Source: Bacillota bacterium (GTDB taxonomy: Bacteria; Bacillota; Bacilli; Paenibacillales; Paenibacillaceae). From it: a DNA stretch of 64,000 nucleotides. This document shows positions 34,998 through 44,139 of this stretch, in pieces. The notes under the pieces are model-generated. The model saw only the letters and a program-made list of their open reading frames with translations, made no database searches and had not been told where the DNA came from. Position 1 is the stretch's first letter. Each line of letters opens with the position of its first letter. The stretch is taken from the NCBI GenBank assembly GCA_023391635.1, contig JAEWAQ010000012.1, positions 124,001 through 188,000 of the forward strand, read 5' to 3'. A program made the translations under genes and the position numbers.

Positions 34998-35106
34998 GTT
35001 CAACCTCCAGGATTATGACTCAAATCTCGTTAGAAGCGGATGAATATGCAGGAAATGAATAATTACCTTTACTGCATCGTCGCATTCTGTTAAAATGACT
35101 TCGATT

Positions 35107-35143
35107 AATTGTTAACCATGCATAAAAAATATGGTTAACAATT
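35107..35143 (+). promoter_or_regulatory. BirA operator of the biotin operon
   Basis: AATTGTTAACCAT (35107-35119) and ATGGTTAACAATT (35131-35143) are perfect inverted arms 11 bases apart. They match the known BirA box with its GTTAAC repeats. It lies about 25 bases before bioA, so biotinyl-AMP-loaded BirA should repress the operon. Confidence 0.9.
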
Positions 35144-35169
35144 AAAGTGTTAATGGATGGTGATCGAAT

Positions 35170-36531
35170 TTGTCAATGCAATTTGAACGACTTGCTACTA
35201 TGAATAAGGCGCACCTATGGCATCCTTTTACTCAGATGAAAGACTACAACAATTCTGATCCACTGATTATCGAACGCGGTGAGGGTGTCAGGCTGTTTGA
35301 CGTTCAGGGGCGAGCCTACTATGACGGTTTCTCATCGGTATGGCTAAACGTACATGGACATAATGTGCCGGAGCTAAATCAGGCGATTACGGATCAGTTA
35401 GGGCAAGTTGCGCACTCTACGCTACTAGGGATGGCTAACGTGCCTGCCATAGAGTTTGCGGAGAAGCTAACGAAGATAGCGCCTAATGGGCTGAACAAGG
35501 TATTTTACTCGGATTCAGGCGCAACCGGCGTTGAAATCGCGATCAAAATGGCGTTTCAATACTGGCATAACCGAGGGCATCAGACAAAAAAATCGTTTAT
35601 TACGATGAAACAGGCGTATCATGGAGATACGATTGGCGCGGTAAGCGTTGGGGCGATACCGTTGTATCATGAAGTGTTCCGGCCAATGCTGTTTCCTTCA
35701 CATGTTATTCCTTATCCTTACGCTTATCGACATAAAGGTGGAGCCGCAGCAGCCATGGAAGCTACATTAGCCGCTCTACGTGTATTGCTGGAAACACGGG
35801 GAGATGAGATCGCGGCTCTTATTGTGGAGCCTATCGTCCAAGGAGCCAGTGGGATCATCGTTATGCCGCCAGGTTGTTTACGTGAGATGGCTGCGATTTG
35901 CCGCCAACATAACGTGCTTCTTATCGCTGATGAGGTGGCGACCGGGTTTGGACGAACAGGTGCCATGTTTGCCTGCGATCTGGAAGGTGTTTCGCCCGAT
36001 CTGATGGTCGTCGGCAAAGGGTTGACTGGGGGTTACTTGCCCGTCGCCGCAACACTTGGGACAGATGAAGTGTACGATGCGTTCTATGCTGATTATGAAG
36101 AACAGAAAACATTCTTCCACGGGCATTCCTTCACTGGCAATCCGCTTGGCTGTGCCGTCGCATTGGCGAGCTTGAGGCTATTCGAAGAGCGAGATATGCT
36201 GGAAGGCGTAAAAGCAAAGGCTTCATTTGTTAAGCGCAAGCTTGATGAGTTTAAAGATCGGCCACATGTCGGAGACATTCGGCAAAAGGGACTGATGATC
36301 GGGGTTGAACTCGTACGCGAAAAAGGATCACGCGAGCCGTACGATTGGGCCGATCGTATCGGCGTTCGAGCATCCATGCGTGCCAGAGAACTAGGAATGC
36401 TTACAAGGCCGCTTGGCAATGTCGTCGTGTTCATCCCCCCACTTGCTAGCACAATAGAGGAACTAGATGCTATGACGGATATTTTGGTTGAATCCATTAT
36501 CGATGTTACCGAAGGCGGAACTTCTGCATGA
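35170..36531 (+). CDS. bioA: Adenosylmethionine-8-amino-7-oxononanoate aminotransferase
   Basis: 453 residues, full length. PLP-dependent class III aminotransferase that converts KAPA to DAPA with SAM as amino donor. Visible: HLWHPFTQMKDY start, DGFSSVWLNVHGH, GATGVEIAIKMAFQYW, DEVATGFGRTGAMFACD and the PLP Lys in VVGKGLTGGYLP; FHGHSFTGNPLGCAVA follows. TTG 35170 is favoured because GGTGAT lies six bases upstream; ATG 35176 is the alternative. First gene of the bio operon; its stop overlaps bioD. Confidence 0.95.
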   Translation: MSMQFERLATMNKAHLWHPFTQMKDYNNSDPLIIERGEGVRLFDVQGRAYYDGFSSVWLNVHGHNVPELNQAITDQLGQVAHSTLLGMANVPAIEFAEKLTKIAPNGLNKVFYSDSGATGVEIAIKMAFQYWHNRGHQTKKSFITMKQAYHGDTIGAVSVGAIPLYHEVFRPMLFPSHVIPYPYAYRHKGGAAAAMEATLAALRVLLETRGDEIAALIVEPIVQGASGIIVMPPGCLREMAAICRQHNVLLIADEVATGFGRTGAMFACDLEGVSPDLMVVGKGLTGGYLPVAATLGTDEVYDAFYADYEEQKTFFHGHSFTGNPLGCAVALASLRLFEERDMLEGVKAKASFVKRKLDEFKDRPHVGDIRQKGLMIGVELVREKGSREPYDWADRIGVRASMRARELGMLTRPLGNVVVFIPPLASTIEELDAMTDILVESIIDVTEGGTSA

Positions 36532-37250
36532 GTGGATTTCGCGGATTATTTGTTACCGGTACGGACACAGGCGTTGGCAAAACAGTAGTGACGGCGGCCC
36601 TTGCTGCTGCGCTTCGAGATGAGGGGCTGAATGCAGGCGTCTGGAAGCCGGTACAGTCTGGTGCTCTTATTGGAGATGGGGTAACGGATGCTGAGCGTCT
36701 ACTTCGAATCACGGGCATCAATGAACGAGTCGAGGCTGTGGCTCCTTTTACTTTTGAAGCACCGCTTACCCCATTTCTTGCCGCCAAGCATGCTGGTGTT
36801 ACCCTTACGCTAAAGGAACTTCTCGCTGCAGGGGAACCGCTCATGAAACGTTACGAGGCGTTGCTCGTTGAAGGCGCGGGCGGGGTTGCTGTCCCGCTGA
36901 CCGATGATGCACTCGTGATTGACTTGATCTCGGAGCTTCGGATACCAGCGCTTATCGTAGCCCGTTCCGGTCTCGGCACGATTAATCATACGCTTTTGAC
37001 TGCGTCGTTTTTACGTCAACGCAAGATCCCGATTATAGGAGTCATTATGAACGACTGCAACCTTACGAATCCAGATGAAGATCCTAGTACTGCGGCGAAT
37101 GCAGAACTTATTGAACGCTACGGGGGCTTAAAGGTGCTCGGTCGGTTTCCACGCTTGCCGGAAGATACGGCTGTGGAGACCTTGATACATAACGTTCTGA
37201 CAACGATTCAGGTAACTTCTATTAGACAGGCAATTTCATTTCAACTATAG
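36528..37250 (+). CDS. bioD: Dethiobiotin synthetase
   Basis: 240 residues. ATP-dependent ring closure of DAPA with CO2 to dethiobiotin. The P-loop GTDTGVGKTVVT, WKPVQSG, and VEGAGGVAVPL are the standard BioD motifs. Its ATG overlaps the bioA stop by four bases (ATGA), so translation is coupled. Biotin operon, second gene. Confidence 0.95.
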   Translation: MSGFRGLFVTGTDTGVGKTVVTAALAAALRDEGLNAGVWKPVQSGALIGDGVTDAERLLRITGINERVEAVAPFTFEAPLTPFLAAKHAGVTLTLKELLAAGEPLMKRYEALLVEGAGGVAVPLTDDALVIDLISELRIPALIVARSGLGTINHTLLTASFLRQRKIPIIGVIMNDCNLTNPDEDPSTAANAELIERYGGLKVLGRFPRLPEDTAVETLIHNVLTTIQVTSIRQAISFQL

Positions 37251-37253
37251 GGG

Positions 37254-38261
37254 ATGATGGCAATTAAAACGATAGAGAACGATTTAATATGGCAGTCGCT
37301 CGCAAGTAAAGCACTAAGTGGTGAATGTTTAACATTAGAAGAAGGACTGACCGTACTTGAAGCCGATAATGACCACGTACTTCCGCTAATGCAAGCTGCA
37401 TTTCAGGTAAGAAAGCATTTCTATGGAAAAAAAGTGAAGCTGAACATGATCATCAATGCCAAAAGCGGTCTTTGCCCAGAGGACTGCGGCTACTGCTCAC
37501 AATCCATCGTATCGACAGCTCCTGTGAAAAAATATACGCTGCTGGACAAAGATACGCTTCTTGCTGGCGCACGCGAAGCGATGGCTCGTAAAGCAGGAAC
37601 CTATTGCATTGTTGCTGCTGGGAAAGGTCCGACAGATAAAGAGATGGATCAAGTAGTGTCTGCAGTCAAAGAAATTCGTGAGACTATGCCGCTAAAAATT
37701 TGTGCATGCCTAGGGATCTTAAAGAACGATCAAGCCGAGCGTCTCGCTGAAGCAGGCGTTCACCGATACAACCACAACTTGAACACAAGTAAAGACAATT
37801 ACCCGTCCATCACTACAACCCATACCTATGATCAACGGGTAGAAACAGTAGAAAGGGTAAAGACGAGCGGCATGTCTCCTTGCTCCGGCGTCATTATTGG
37901 AATGGGTGAGACGAATCGCGAAATCGTGGAAATGGCTTTTGCGTTGAGAGAACTAGATGCCGATTCGATCCCAATTAATTTCCTCAACGCGATTCCGGGA
38001 ACCCCGCTTGAGCACGCGGGACGCACACCGGCTATGAAAGCGCTGAAGGTATTGGCGTTGTTCCGGTTCATCTGTCCATCTAAAGAAATTCGCGTGGCGG
38101 GTGGACGAGAAGTTAACCTCCGTACCTTGCAGCCTCTGTCCCTTTACGCGGCAAACTCGCTCTTTGTGGGCGATTATTTAACGACGGCAGGACAAGACGT
38201 ATCGGCTGATCATCAAACTATTGAAGATTTGGGCTTTGAAATTGAGTTGAACGCGTTATAA
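37254..38261 (+). CDS. bioB: Biotin synthase
   Basis: 335 residues. Radical-SAM enzyme that inserts sulfur into dethiobiotin. The 4Fe-4S motif CPEDCGYCSQS has Cys74/78/81. The 2Fe-2S ligands are expected at a Cys in KICACLG and near RYNHNLNTS, and Arg in RVAGGREVN. It starts three bases after bioD (ATG 37254 or 37257). Third gene of the operon. Confidence 0.96.
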   Translation: MMAIKTIENDLIWQSLASKALSGECLTLEEGLTVLEADNDHVLPLMQAAFQVRKHFYGKKVKLNMIINAKSGLCPEDCGYCSQSIVSTAPVKKYTLLDKDTLLAGAREAMARKAGTYCIVAAGKGPTDKEMDQVVSAVKEIRETMPLKICACLGILKNDQAERLAEAGVHRYNHNLNTSKDNYPSITTTHTYDQRVETVERVKTSGMSPCSGVIIGMGETNREIVEMAFALRELDADSIPINFLNAIPGTPLEHAGRTPAMKALKVLALFRFICPSKEIRVAGGREVNLRTLQPLSLYAANSLFVGDYLTTAGQDVSADHQTIEDLGFEIELNAL

Positions 38262-38274
38262 GGTGGTACCGATC

Positions 38275-39453
38275 ATGAATTGGATGGAAAAAGAACTCGA
38301 AGCACTAGATCGCGCATCGTTGGAACGCCACTTGCGTGTGAGTGCCCCCGTCTGTGAAAGTCCCGGTTTTACGGCACAAAGTGATCGGATATTGCTTAAC
38401 CTGTCATCGAACGACTATCTGGGTCTCGCACAGCATTCTGCTATCGTGGCATCCATGCGCGAATCGCTCCTCATGGAAGGAGTCGGATCTGGGGCATCGC
38501 GGCTTGTGACCGGTAATCGGCCACCATACGCGTTGCTCGAAAAATCGCTCGCGCAATGGCAAAGCTGCGATGCGGCGCTCGTTTTCGCAAATGGGTATAT
38601 GGCAAATGTCGGTGTCATTAGTGCGCTTGTAGGTCGAGATGACGTCGTATTCAGCGATCAGTACAATCATGCCAGCATCGTCGATGGTATTGTACTCAGC
38701 CGTGCTGAGCATGCCAGGTATCGTCATAACGATATGGAACATTTGCGTGCGTTATTGCATAAGCACCGCGATAAACGACGTAAACTGATCGTTACGGACG
38801 CAGTTTTCTCCATGGATGGCGATCAGGCGCGTTTGTATGAACTAGCTGCTCTCAAACAGGAATACGATGCCCTGTTGATGGTAGACGAAGCGCACAGCGG
38901 AGGGATTTACGGAGAACGCGGTCAAGGATTGATCCATGAACTGGGGCTAAAGAATGAAGTAGATATTCATATGGGAACATTCAGCAAATCGTTCGGCATC
39001 TATGGGGCCTATGTTTGCGGCAGCGGTACGCTCATCAGATGGTTAGTGAATAAAGCAAGACCACTCATCTATTCAACGGCGTTGCCTCCTTCTCTTGTAG
39101 CTGGTATTGCAAAAGCGTTGGAGCTTGTGCAAACAGAACATTGGCGAAGAGAGCATTTGTTCGAATCAAGCCAATTTTTTCGTTCCTCGTTATGCAAGGC
39201 AGGCTTCGACGTCGCCGAGGGTGACTCTCCAATTGTACCTTTGATTTTGGGAGATAACGATACAGCCCTGCGATTCAGTCACGCTCTTGAAACCGAAGGG
39301 ATCGCAGCAGTTGCCATACGTCCGCCTACCGTACCCGATGAAACGGCGCGAATTCGGTTTTCCTTGTCAGCCGCTCATACTCCTACGGAACTGATGGATG
39401 CCGTCGCGAAAATTATCGGTATTGGGCTCCGGCTGGAGGTACAAAATCGATGA
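38275..39453 (+). CDS. bioF: 8-amino-7-oxononanoate synthase
   Basis: About 392 residues. PLP enzyme that condenses pimeloyl-ACP (or CoA) with alanine. LSSNDYLGLAQH, GVGSGASRLVTGN, VDEAHSGGIYGERGQG and the PLP-binding GTFSKSFGIYGAYV are present. ATG 38275 has AAGGTGG eight bases upstream; GTG 38263 is less likely. Its stop overlaps the next start by four bases. Confidence 0.94.
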   Translation: MNWMEKELEALDRASLERHLRVSAPVCESPGFTAQSDRILLNLSSNDYLGLAQHSAIVASMRESLLMEGVGSGASRLVTGNRPPYALLEKSLAQWQSCDAALVFANGYMANVGVISALVGRDDVVFSDQYNHASIVDGIVLSRAEHARYRHNDMEHLRALLHKHRDKRRKLIVTDAVFSMDGDQARLYELAALKQEYDALLMVDEAHSGGIYGERGQGLIHELGLKNEVDIHMGTFSKSFGIYGAYVCGSGTLIRWLVNKARPLIYSTALPPSLVAGIAKALELVQTEHWRREHLFESSQFFRSSLCKAGFDVAEGDSPIVPLILGDNDTALRFSHALETEGIAAVAIRPPTVPDETARIRFSLSAAHTPTELMDAVAKIIGIGLRLEVQNR

Positions 39454-40172
39454 AGTTAAAGGTTAGGGGTACAATCTTATGGATGACGGGATGGAGCATG
39501 CCAGCTTCGGTGTTTGATCGGCTTCGTGGTTTCCTACCCGATTTTGATCACGTTTTCGTAGATTACAGCGCAGTCTCTTCATCAGAAGATATTATGCAAT
39601 TGACTGAAAAAGCAGCGAAAAGTGTTTTGTCTACGATCTCCGGACCTTTTCTCATTGGAGGGTGGTCGCTTGGCGGGTTATTGGCGATTAGGCTTGCGGC
39701 CCAAGGGTTAGCAGACGGTCTTATCCTGTTCTCGGCAACGGCTAAGTTCACTCGTCCTAAAGGGCAGGCCAATCTTGGCTGGGCTGATGCGTACTTAAGA
39801 CAGATGATTGCTGGACTAGCGAAAGACCGACAAGCGATAGAAATAAAATTTCGGCAGATGATGTTTACAGAATCTGAGATTGATCGGGTAAATCCTTCCC
39901 TTATGGGAAGTTGGACAACCGCTTCACTGATCGCCGGTCTTGAGGTCCTCCGTAGCGTGGATTTACTGTCTCAGTTGCCGGAAATAGATGCTCGGGTTTT
40001 ACTTATACATGGCATAGAGGACAAAATTTGTCCTTACGCGGCGGCAGAAGAGCTTCAAACGCATTTACCTCGGGCGAAATTGCTCTCCGTTTCCGAAAGT
40101 GGGCATGCTCCGTTTCTGGGAAGGGAAGCCAACGTGGCTGAATCACTTAGGAGTTGGTGGTATGAACAATAG
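39450..40172 (+). CDS. bioH: BioH-like pimeloyl-ACP methyl ester esterase
   Basis: 240 residues, alpha/beta hydrolase. It begins GTILWMTGWSMPASVFDRL, has nucleophile elbow GGWSLGG (Ser), acidic residue in LIHGIEDKICP and catalytic His in SESGHAPF. In this position, next to bioC, it should remove the methyl ester from pimeloyl-ACP so that chain extension stops. The name rests on motif and context; sequence alone cannot separate BioH from analogues. Confidence 0.8.
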   Translation: MKLKVRGTILWMTGWSMPASVFDRLRGFLPDFDHVFVDYSAVSSSEDIMQLTEKAAKSVLSTISGPFLIGGWSLGGLLAIRLAAQGLADGLILFSATAKFTRPKGQANLGWADAYLRQMIAGLAKDRQAIEIKFRQMMFTESEIDRVNPSLMGSWTTASLIAGLEVLRSVDLLSQLPEIDARVLLIHGIEDKICPYAAAEELQTHLPRAKLLSVSESGHAPFLGREANVAESLRSWWYEQ

Positions 40173-41031
40173 AAAAACAGCGATCGGACGACAATTCAGT
40201 CGTAGCGCTGCAGGCTCATATGATACCAACTCACATGTACAACGTGGTATGGCTAAGAGGCTTGCAGCTTCCCTCAAGCAATGGATGGGAGATAAAGATT
40301 TAAACGAGATCAACATTCTGGAGATTGGATGTGGCACAGGCACATTGACCGAAATGTTGGTAAACGAATGGCCATGCGCATCGATTACTGCGATTGATAT
40401 AGCTCCTGCGATGATCCAGGCTGCCGAAGAACGTATTTGTTTAAGTACATCAAATGATTTTAATTGCAGCAAGGGGCATTCTTCTCACGTTCGCTTCTTG
40501 CTTGGTGATGTTGAAATGTGGGCTACGGATGCCCCTGCATCCTCGTTTGATCTCATTGTTTCTAATGCTTGTTTTCAATGGCTAAGTGATCCTAGACAAA
40601 CATTGGAGCAACTTGGACGGCTGCTGCGTGCCGGAGGTTTGTTGGCATTCGCGACGTTTGGAACGGATACGTTTCATGAACTGCATTCATCCTTTTATGA
40701 AGCGTACCACACTATCGGTATGGAGCCTCAGCGTCATGGGTTATCTTTCCAATCCGCAGATCAGTGGGAGAGATTCTTAAGTGAAACGGGGTTCTCAAGT
40801 ATCAGCTGTGAACAGTTTTGTTGCAAGGAAGAGTATCCTTCGGTGAGGGATTTCCTACTGTCTGTCAAAGCGCAAGGGGCCAGCACTAGTGAAGCGGCTA
40901 TTCCTGGTCATCAGGTGTCGCGGCATCTATTTGAAAACATGTATAAAGCGTATGAAAGTAAATTTAGTACGCCAAGCGGTGTAAGTGCCACGTATGATCT
41001 TCTGTTTATTCAGGCATTGCCTAAGAGGTAA
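40162..41031 (+). CDS. bioC: Malonyl-ACP O-methyltransferase
   Basis: About 289 residues. Begins NRKTAIGRQFSRSAAGSYDT, a BioC-typical N-terminus, then SAM motif ILEIGCGTGTLTEML, DLIVSNACFQWLSDPRQTLE and GLLAFATFGTDTFHELHSSF. It methylates malonyl-ACP to start pimelate synthesis on fatty-acid enzymes. ATG 40162 has AGGAGTTGG upstream and overlaps bioH by 11 bases. It ends the operon, which therefore covers the whole path from malonyl-ACP to biotin. No clear terminator follows. Confidence 0.92.
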   Translation: MNNRKTAIGRQFSRSAAGSYDTNSHVQRGMAKRLAASLKQWMGDKDLNEINILEIGCGTGTLTEMLVNEWPCASITAIDIAPAMIQAAEERICLSTSNDFNCSKGHSSHVRFLLGDVEMWATDAPASSFDLIVSNACFQWLSDPRQTLEQLGRLLRAGGLLAFATFGTDTFHELHSSFYEAYHTIGMEPQRHGLSFQSADQWERFLSETGFSSISCEQFCCKEEYPSVRDFLLSVKAQGASTSEAAIPGHQVSRHLFENMYKAYESKFSTPSGVSATYDLLFIQALPKR

Positions 41032-41214
41032 AAACTATGCAGTTACACAAAGCATGTAGAACCTATATCTTTTCAAAGTAACTTATCCAAACAAATCAAG
41101 CATCACGCGTCTGTGAATTGTTGTTTTTCGTAGCCGCGGTACGATGCGCCAAATTCCTTTCCATGAATTTAGGGTCCCCTATTGCAGGGTGGCCTTTTCG
41201 CCGATAGACCCGTT

Positions 41215-41236
41215 AAGCTGAACCGTACCACAAGTA
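41215..41236 (+). repeat. Direct repeat copy 2 (possible attachment site)
   Basis: AAGCTGAACCGTACCACAAG then TA, identical over 22 bases to 42807-42828 and matching the rlmH 3' end over GAACCGTA.CACAAGTA. The gap 41032-41447 holds this and otherwise only short frames with no recognisable content. Confidence 0.65.
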
Positions 41237-41447
41237 ACGGAAGGGGCCAGTTCAAAATAATGCTTCTGGACGATCGGGTCGAACTCAAGCTCGATGCCAG
41301 CGACTTTGCGCCTGTCCTTCATGTGGACTTGTGGCAATATTTTTTTAGCTGGTATGGAAGGATTGGGTAGAAATATGGCGACCATTGTAAATAAGGTAGT
41401 TCGCAAGGCCCAGCATAATTTATCATTATACAACTTATATAGAAAGG

Positions 41448-42631
41448 TTGGATGGAACTTTGGAGGATGGGCCGAAAGGGCAGAGTGACAAAATTATCGA
41501 GAAAATCAATAGTGATTTGGTCTCCAAGGTAGAGAGCAAGGTCAATGCATATGTCGACAAAGCAGCCGATTATCAATCCGCCGACGAAATGATTCGGAAG
41601 CTGGAGCCTTTTGAGCCGCTGACCTCTGCGCTTGAAAAAAATCGGACACGCCTGGATCAATTCAAAAAGTCCAGGGATGCGTACGAGGAAGCAGGCAAGC
41701 TGCACGACAACAAGGATTACAATGGAGCCATTCTTAAATACAAAAATGTGATATCCGAGGACGCGGAAAACTATGCTTCAGCTCAAGAGAACATCAAGTC
41801 CAGTATGCAAGAATACTATGACGACTCCGTAAGCAAATCGGAAAGTTTGTTCCAGCAACAGAAATACGAGGAAGCCTACAATCAAATTAAGGTTTTGGAG
41901 AACTACTATTCGAACGATCAGACCTATCAAAGCAAGCAGCAGCAATATCTTCAAGCTCTATATGATAGTAAAATGGCTGCCGCTAATGACCTCTCGAGCA
42001 AAAAACAATACGATCAGGCGATCGGTTCCTTGCAGGCAATCGAGTCTTATTTTCCTGACGATTCCGTTCTAAAGCAGAAAATCAAAGAATATGGCGAGGC
42101 GAACACGAAGGAAAGGGAAGCTCGAAAAAAGCACTTCTCGCGCAGGTCACATCAAATTATGACGATATGTCCGGGTTAACCTCAATTGTCCCCAAGGGAT
42201 ATAGCGCCAATTATGTAAATATTAGCGGCAGCATCAATATTGAACCGCGAATCACCATGACAGACGAGGATTCCGCTGCATTTAATATAGTTGCGGGATT
42301 TAAGCAGGACGATTGGGTCTTTATGGATCAAATTATTTTTAATGTCGACGGTGAAAAGTTCCAGTGGGATATTGGATTCGGCGACAGAGATTCGCAGGTG
42401 CTTTGGGGAGGTATTGCAGAATGGACGGTCCAGAGAAGTTTCTTCAATGACGATTTGCTGGATCAGATGCAGAAAGTCGCCAACGGAAAAAGCGTTAAAA
42501 TGAGATTCAGCGGAAGCCAAGGTTTCAGAGATCATACCGTTACAGCGGCGGAGAAAGCTAACATTAAACTCTTATTGGAGCTATATAGTTATTACGGAAA
42601 CTTGGACCACGTTCTTGATATTTCCGCGTAG
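41448..42631 (+). CDS. TPR-like protein split by a -1 frameshift at a slippery site
   Basis: The first frame (TTG 41448 to TAA 42179) encodes helical TPR-like repeats: DYNGAILKYKNVISED, KYEEAYNQIKVLENYY, QYDQAIGSLQAIESYFPDD. At AAAAAAG (42125-42131) a -1 shift joins the frame reading ALLAQVTSNYDDMSGLTSIV, which runs to 42631 as a beta-rich domain (VNISGSINIEPRITMTDEDS, GDRDSQVLWGGIAEW). The product would be about 394 residues; without shifting the protein ends 16 codons later. No signal peptide is seen, so the N-terminus may be lost; the start is uncertain. Either a one-base insertion or programmed recoding. It lies between two 22-base direct repeats. Confidence 0.6.
42125..42131 (+). other. 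A AAA AAG slippery heptamer at the frame break
   Basis: In the upstream frame the codons are CGA AAA AAG, i.e. A AAA AAG, the most efficient bacterial -1 slippery heptamer (as in dnaX). The downstream coding frame is exactly -1 to it. No strong downstream stem-loop is obvious by eye. Confidence 0.6.
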
Positions 42632-42806
42632 TCTGTCTGACGTCGTGCATGTAGTTGACAGATTCGGGGAAAGCGGTCTTGTTGTTATAGCATTCATGAA
42701 GCTAATCACAAACGAGATAACAAAGGCAAGCACATTGACAGACGTCGCGACGATTCCGCATGCCAATCCTGCAATTGCCATACTGCGTCCTCGCATCTGT
42801 ACTCGG

Positions 42807-42837
42807 AAGCTGAACCGTACCACAAGTAGGGCGAAAT
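42807..42837 (+). repeat. Direct repeat copy 3 (possible attachment site)
   Basis: The left part equals copy 2 for 22 bases (AAGCTGAACCGTACCACAAG then TA). The right part (CACAAGTAGGGCGAAAT) equals the sequence across and after the rlmH stop at 25572-25588. It is thus a junction of the two other copies, as recombination between attachment sites would give. A GGGCGA/TCGCCC inverted repeat follows. Confidence 0.65.
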
Positions 42838-43016
42838 TGGCTTTAATCGCCCAGGCCGGTAAGTATCTTATTAGACTAAAGGGCAGAAACGAATTAAAAT
42901 AAAAGAATAATTTATATAATATTTCATGATCGACTTATTCCAGGATGCGATCGGGCAACGCTCCATTGCGACTCTCATGGAAAGCTTGCAAAATATTAGG
43001 CATTGGAGTTGGGAGT

Positions 43017-44048
43017 ATGCTTTCCTTTTGCACGGTCATAACCAAGGATCATCTGCATCAGGCTATGGTGTTATATAAATCCATAGAGAAATATCATCCG
43101 GGGAGTTCCTTTTACGGACTGATCATTGACGATGATTCAAGCAATGAGCTTTATGCGAACCTGCCTTTCACCACAATATTTCTGGACGACCTGGCCATAC
43201 ATAACATCGATCATATGGTGATCTATTATAATGCCTTCGAATTATGCAATGCAGTAAGGCCTTCGCTTATTAAGCACTTAATGCTGCATCATGGTTGTTG
43301 CAAGATCGTCTACTTGGATGCAGATATCTATGTGACAGGGCCCTTTCAGGAAGTCTCCCTTCTATTGGATACTTGCTTGTTTAGCTTCACGCCGCATATT
43401 ACCAAGCCGCTGCCTCTTGATGGACAACAGCCGGACGACTTGCAAATTCTCCAAGTTGGCATTTATAATAGCGGATTTTGGATGTTTAAGAAGCATGAAC
43501 GATCCTTGGTTATGTTGGATTGGTTAATTAGTCGATTTGAAATTTATTGCTTCGATGATCTGGGCAGAAGAATGTTTTGCGATCAAAAGCTGCTCCCCAT
43601 GCTCGTTCATCTCTATCGTGAGGACTTTAAGTGCCTGGAATCGCCGCAGTATAATGTCGCGCATTGGAATCTGTTTCAGCGGGATATACGCTACAAAGAT
43701 AATCAATATTGGATTGATGATAAACCGGTTGTCTTTTTTCATTTTAGCGGGTTTAATCCCGATCAACCGAATCAACTTACCCATCATCTCCATAGAATGA
43801 CGACAGAGCTATTGGAAACTATCAAGCCTATCCTCCATGAATACTCGGCTTTATTACGGAAGGAAGATCTGGCGGGGAAAGAGAGCGAAGAATACAGGTA
43901 CTTGCGTGATCCCCAAACAGGAATGATCTTGGATAACTTTCGCAGAAGATATTACTTTGAACATCGGACTCTGGAAGGGGTAAGAAAGCTTGAACGGCGG
44001 AGGCTGCTTAAAAAGAAATTAAAGAGCTGGTTTATGTTGAGGTTATAA
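43017..44048 (+). CDS. Glycosyltransferase (GT8/GT-A-like)
   Basis: About 343 residues. GT-A fold with the metal-binding DXD in KIVYLDADIYVTGPF, an N-terminal FCTVITKDHLHQAMVLYKSI and FNSGFWM-like YNSGFWMFKKHE. VVFFHFSGFNPDQP late in the protein resembles proteins that transfer hexoses onto polysaccharides or peptides. A basic C-terminus (RRRLLKKKLKSW) may touch the membrane. ATG 43017 has GGAGTT upstream. First gene of a four-gene cluster with an ABC exporter and two GT4 enzymes. Confidence 0.75.
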   Translation: MLSFCTVITKDHLHQAMVLYKSIEKYHPGSSFYGLIIDDDSSNELYANLPFTTIFLDDLAIHNIDHMVIYYNAFELCNAVRPSLIKHLMLHHGCCKIVYLDADIYVTGPFQEVSLLLDTCLFSFTPHITKPLPLDGQQPDDLQILQVGIYNSGFWMFKKHERSLVMLDWLISRFEIYCFDDLGRRMFCDQKLLPMLVHLYREDFKCLESPQYNVAHWNLFQRDIRYKDNQYWIDDKPVVFFHFSGFNPDQPNQLTHHLHRMTTELLETIKPILHEYSALLRKEDLAGKESEEYRYLRDPQTGMILDNFRRRYYFEHRTLEGVRKLERRRLLKKKLKSWFMLRL

Positions 44049-44139
44049 GTGTTCCATCAAAGAAACGCGGGGCCGCCGAGAGGTATCGGGGATTGCTTGA
44101 ATATCAGGCTGGTTTTTAGTCGCAAGAAGGGGAACCTGC

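Noticed and set aside
41182..41488. Short overlapping plus-strand frames before the TPR gene
   Set aside because: No ribosome site and no coherent protein pattern; they span a repeat copy and are probably scar sequence.
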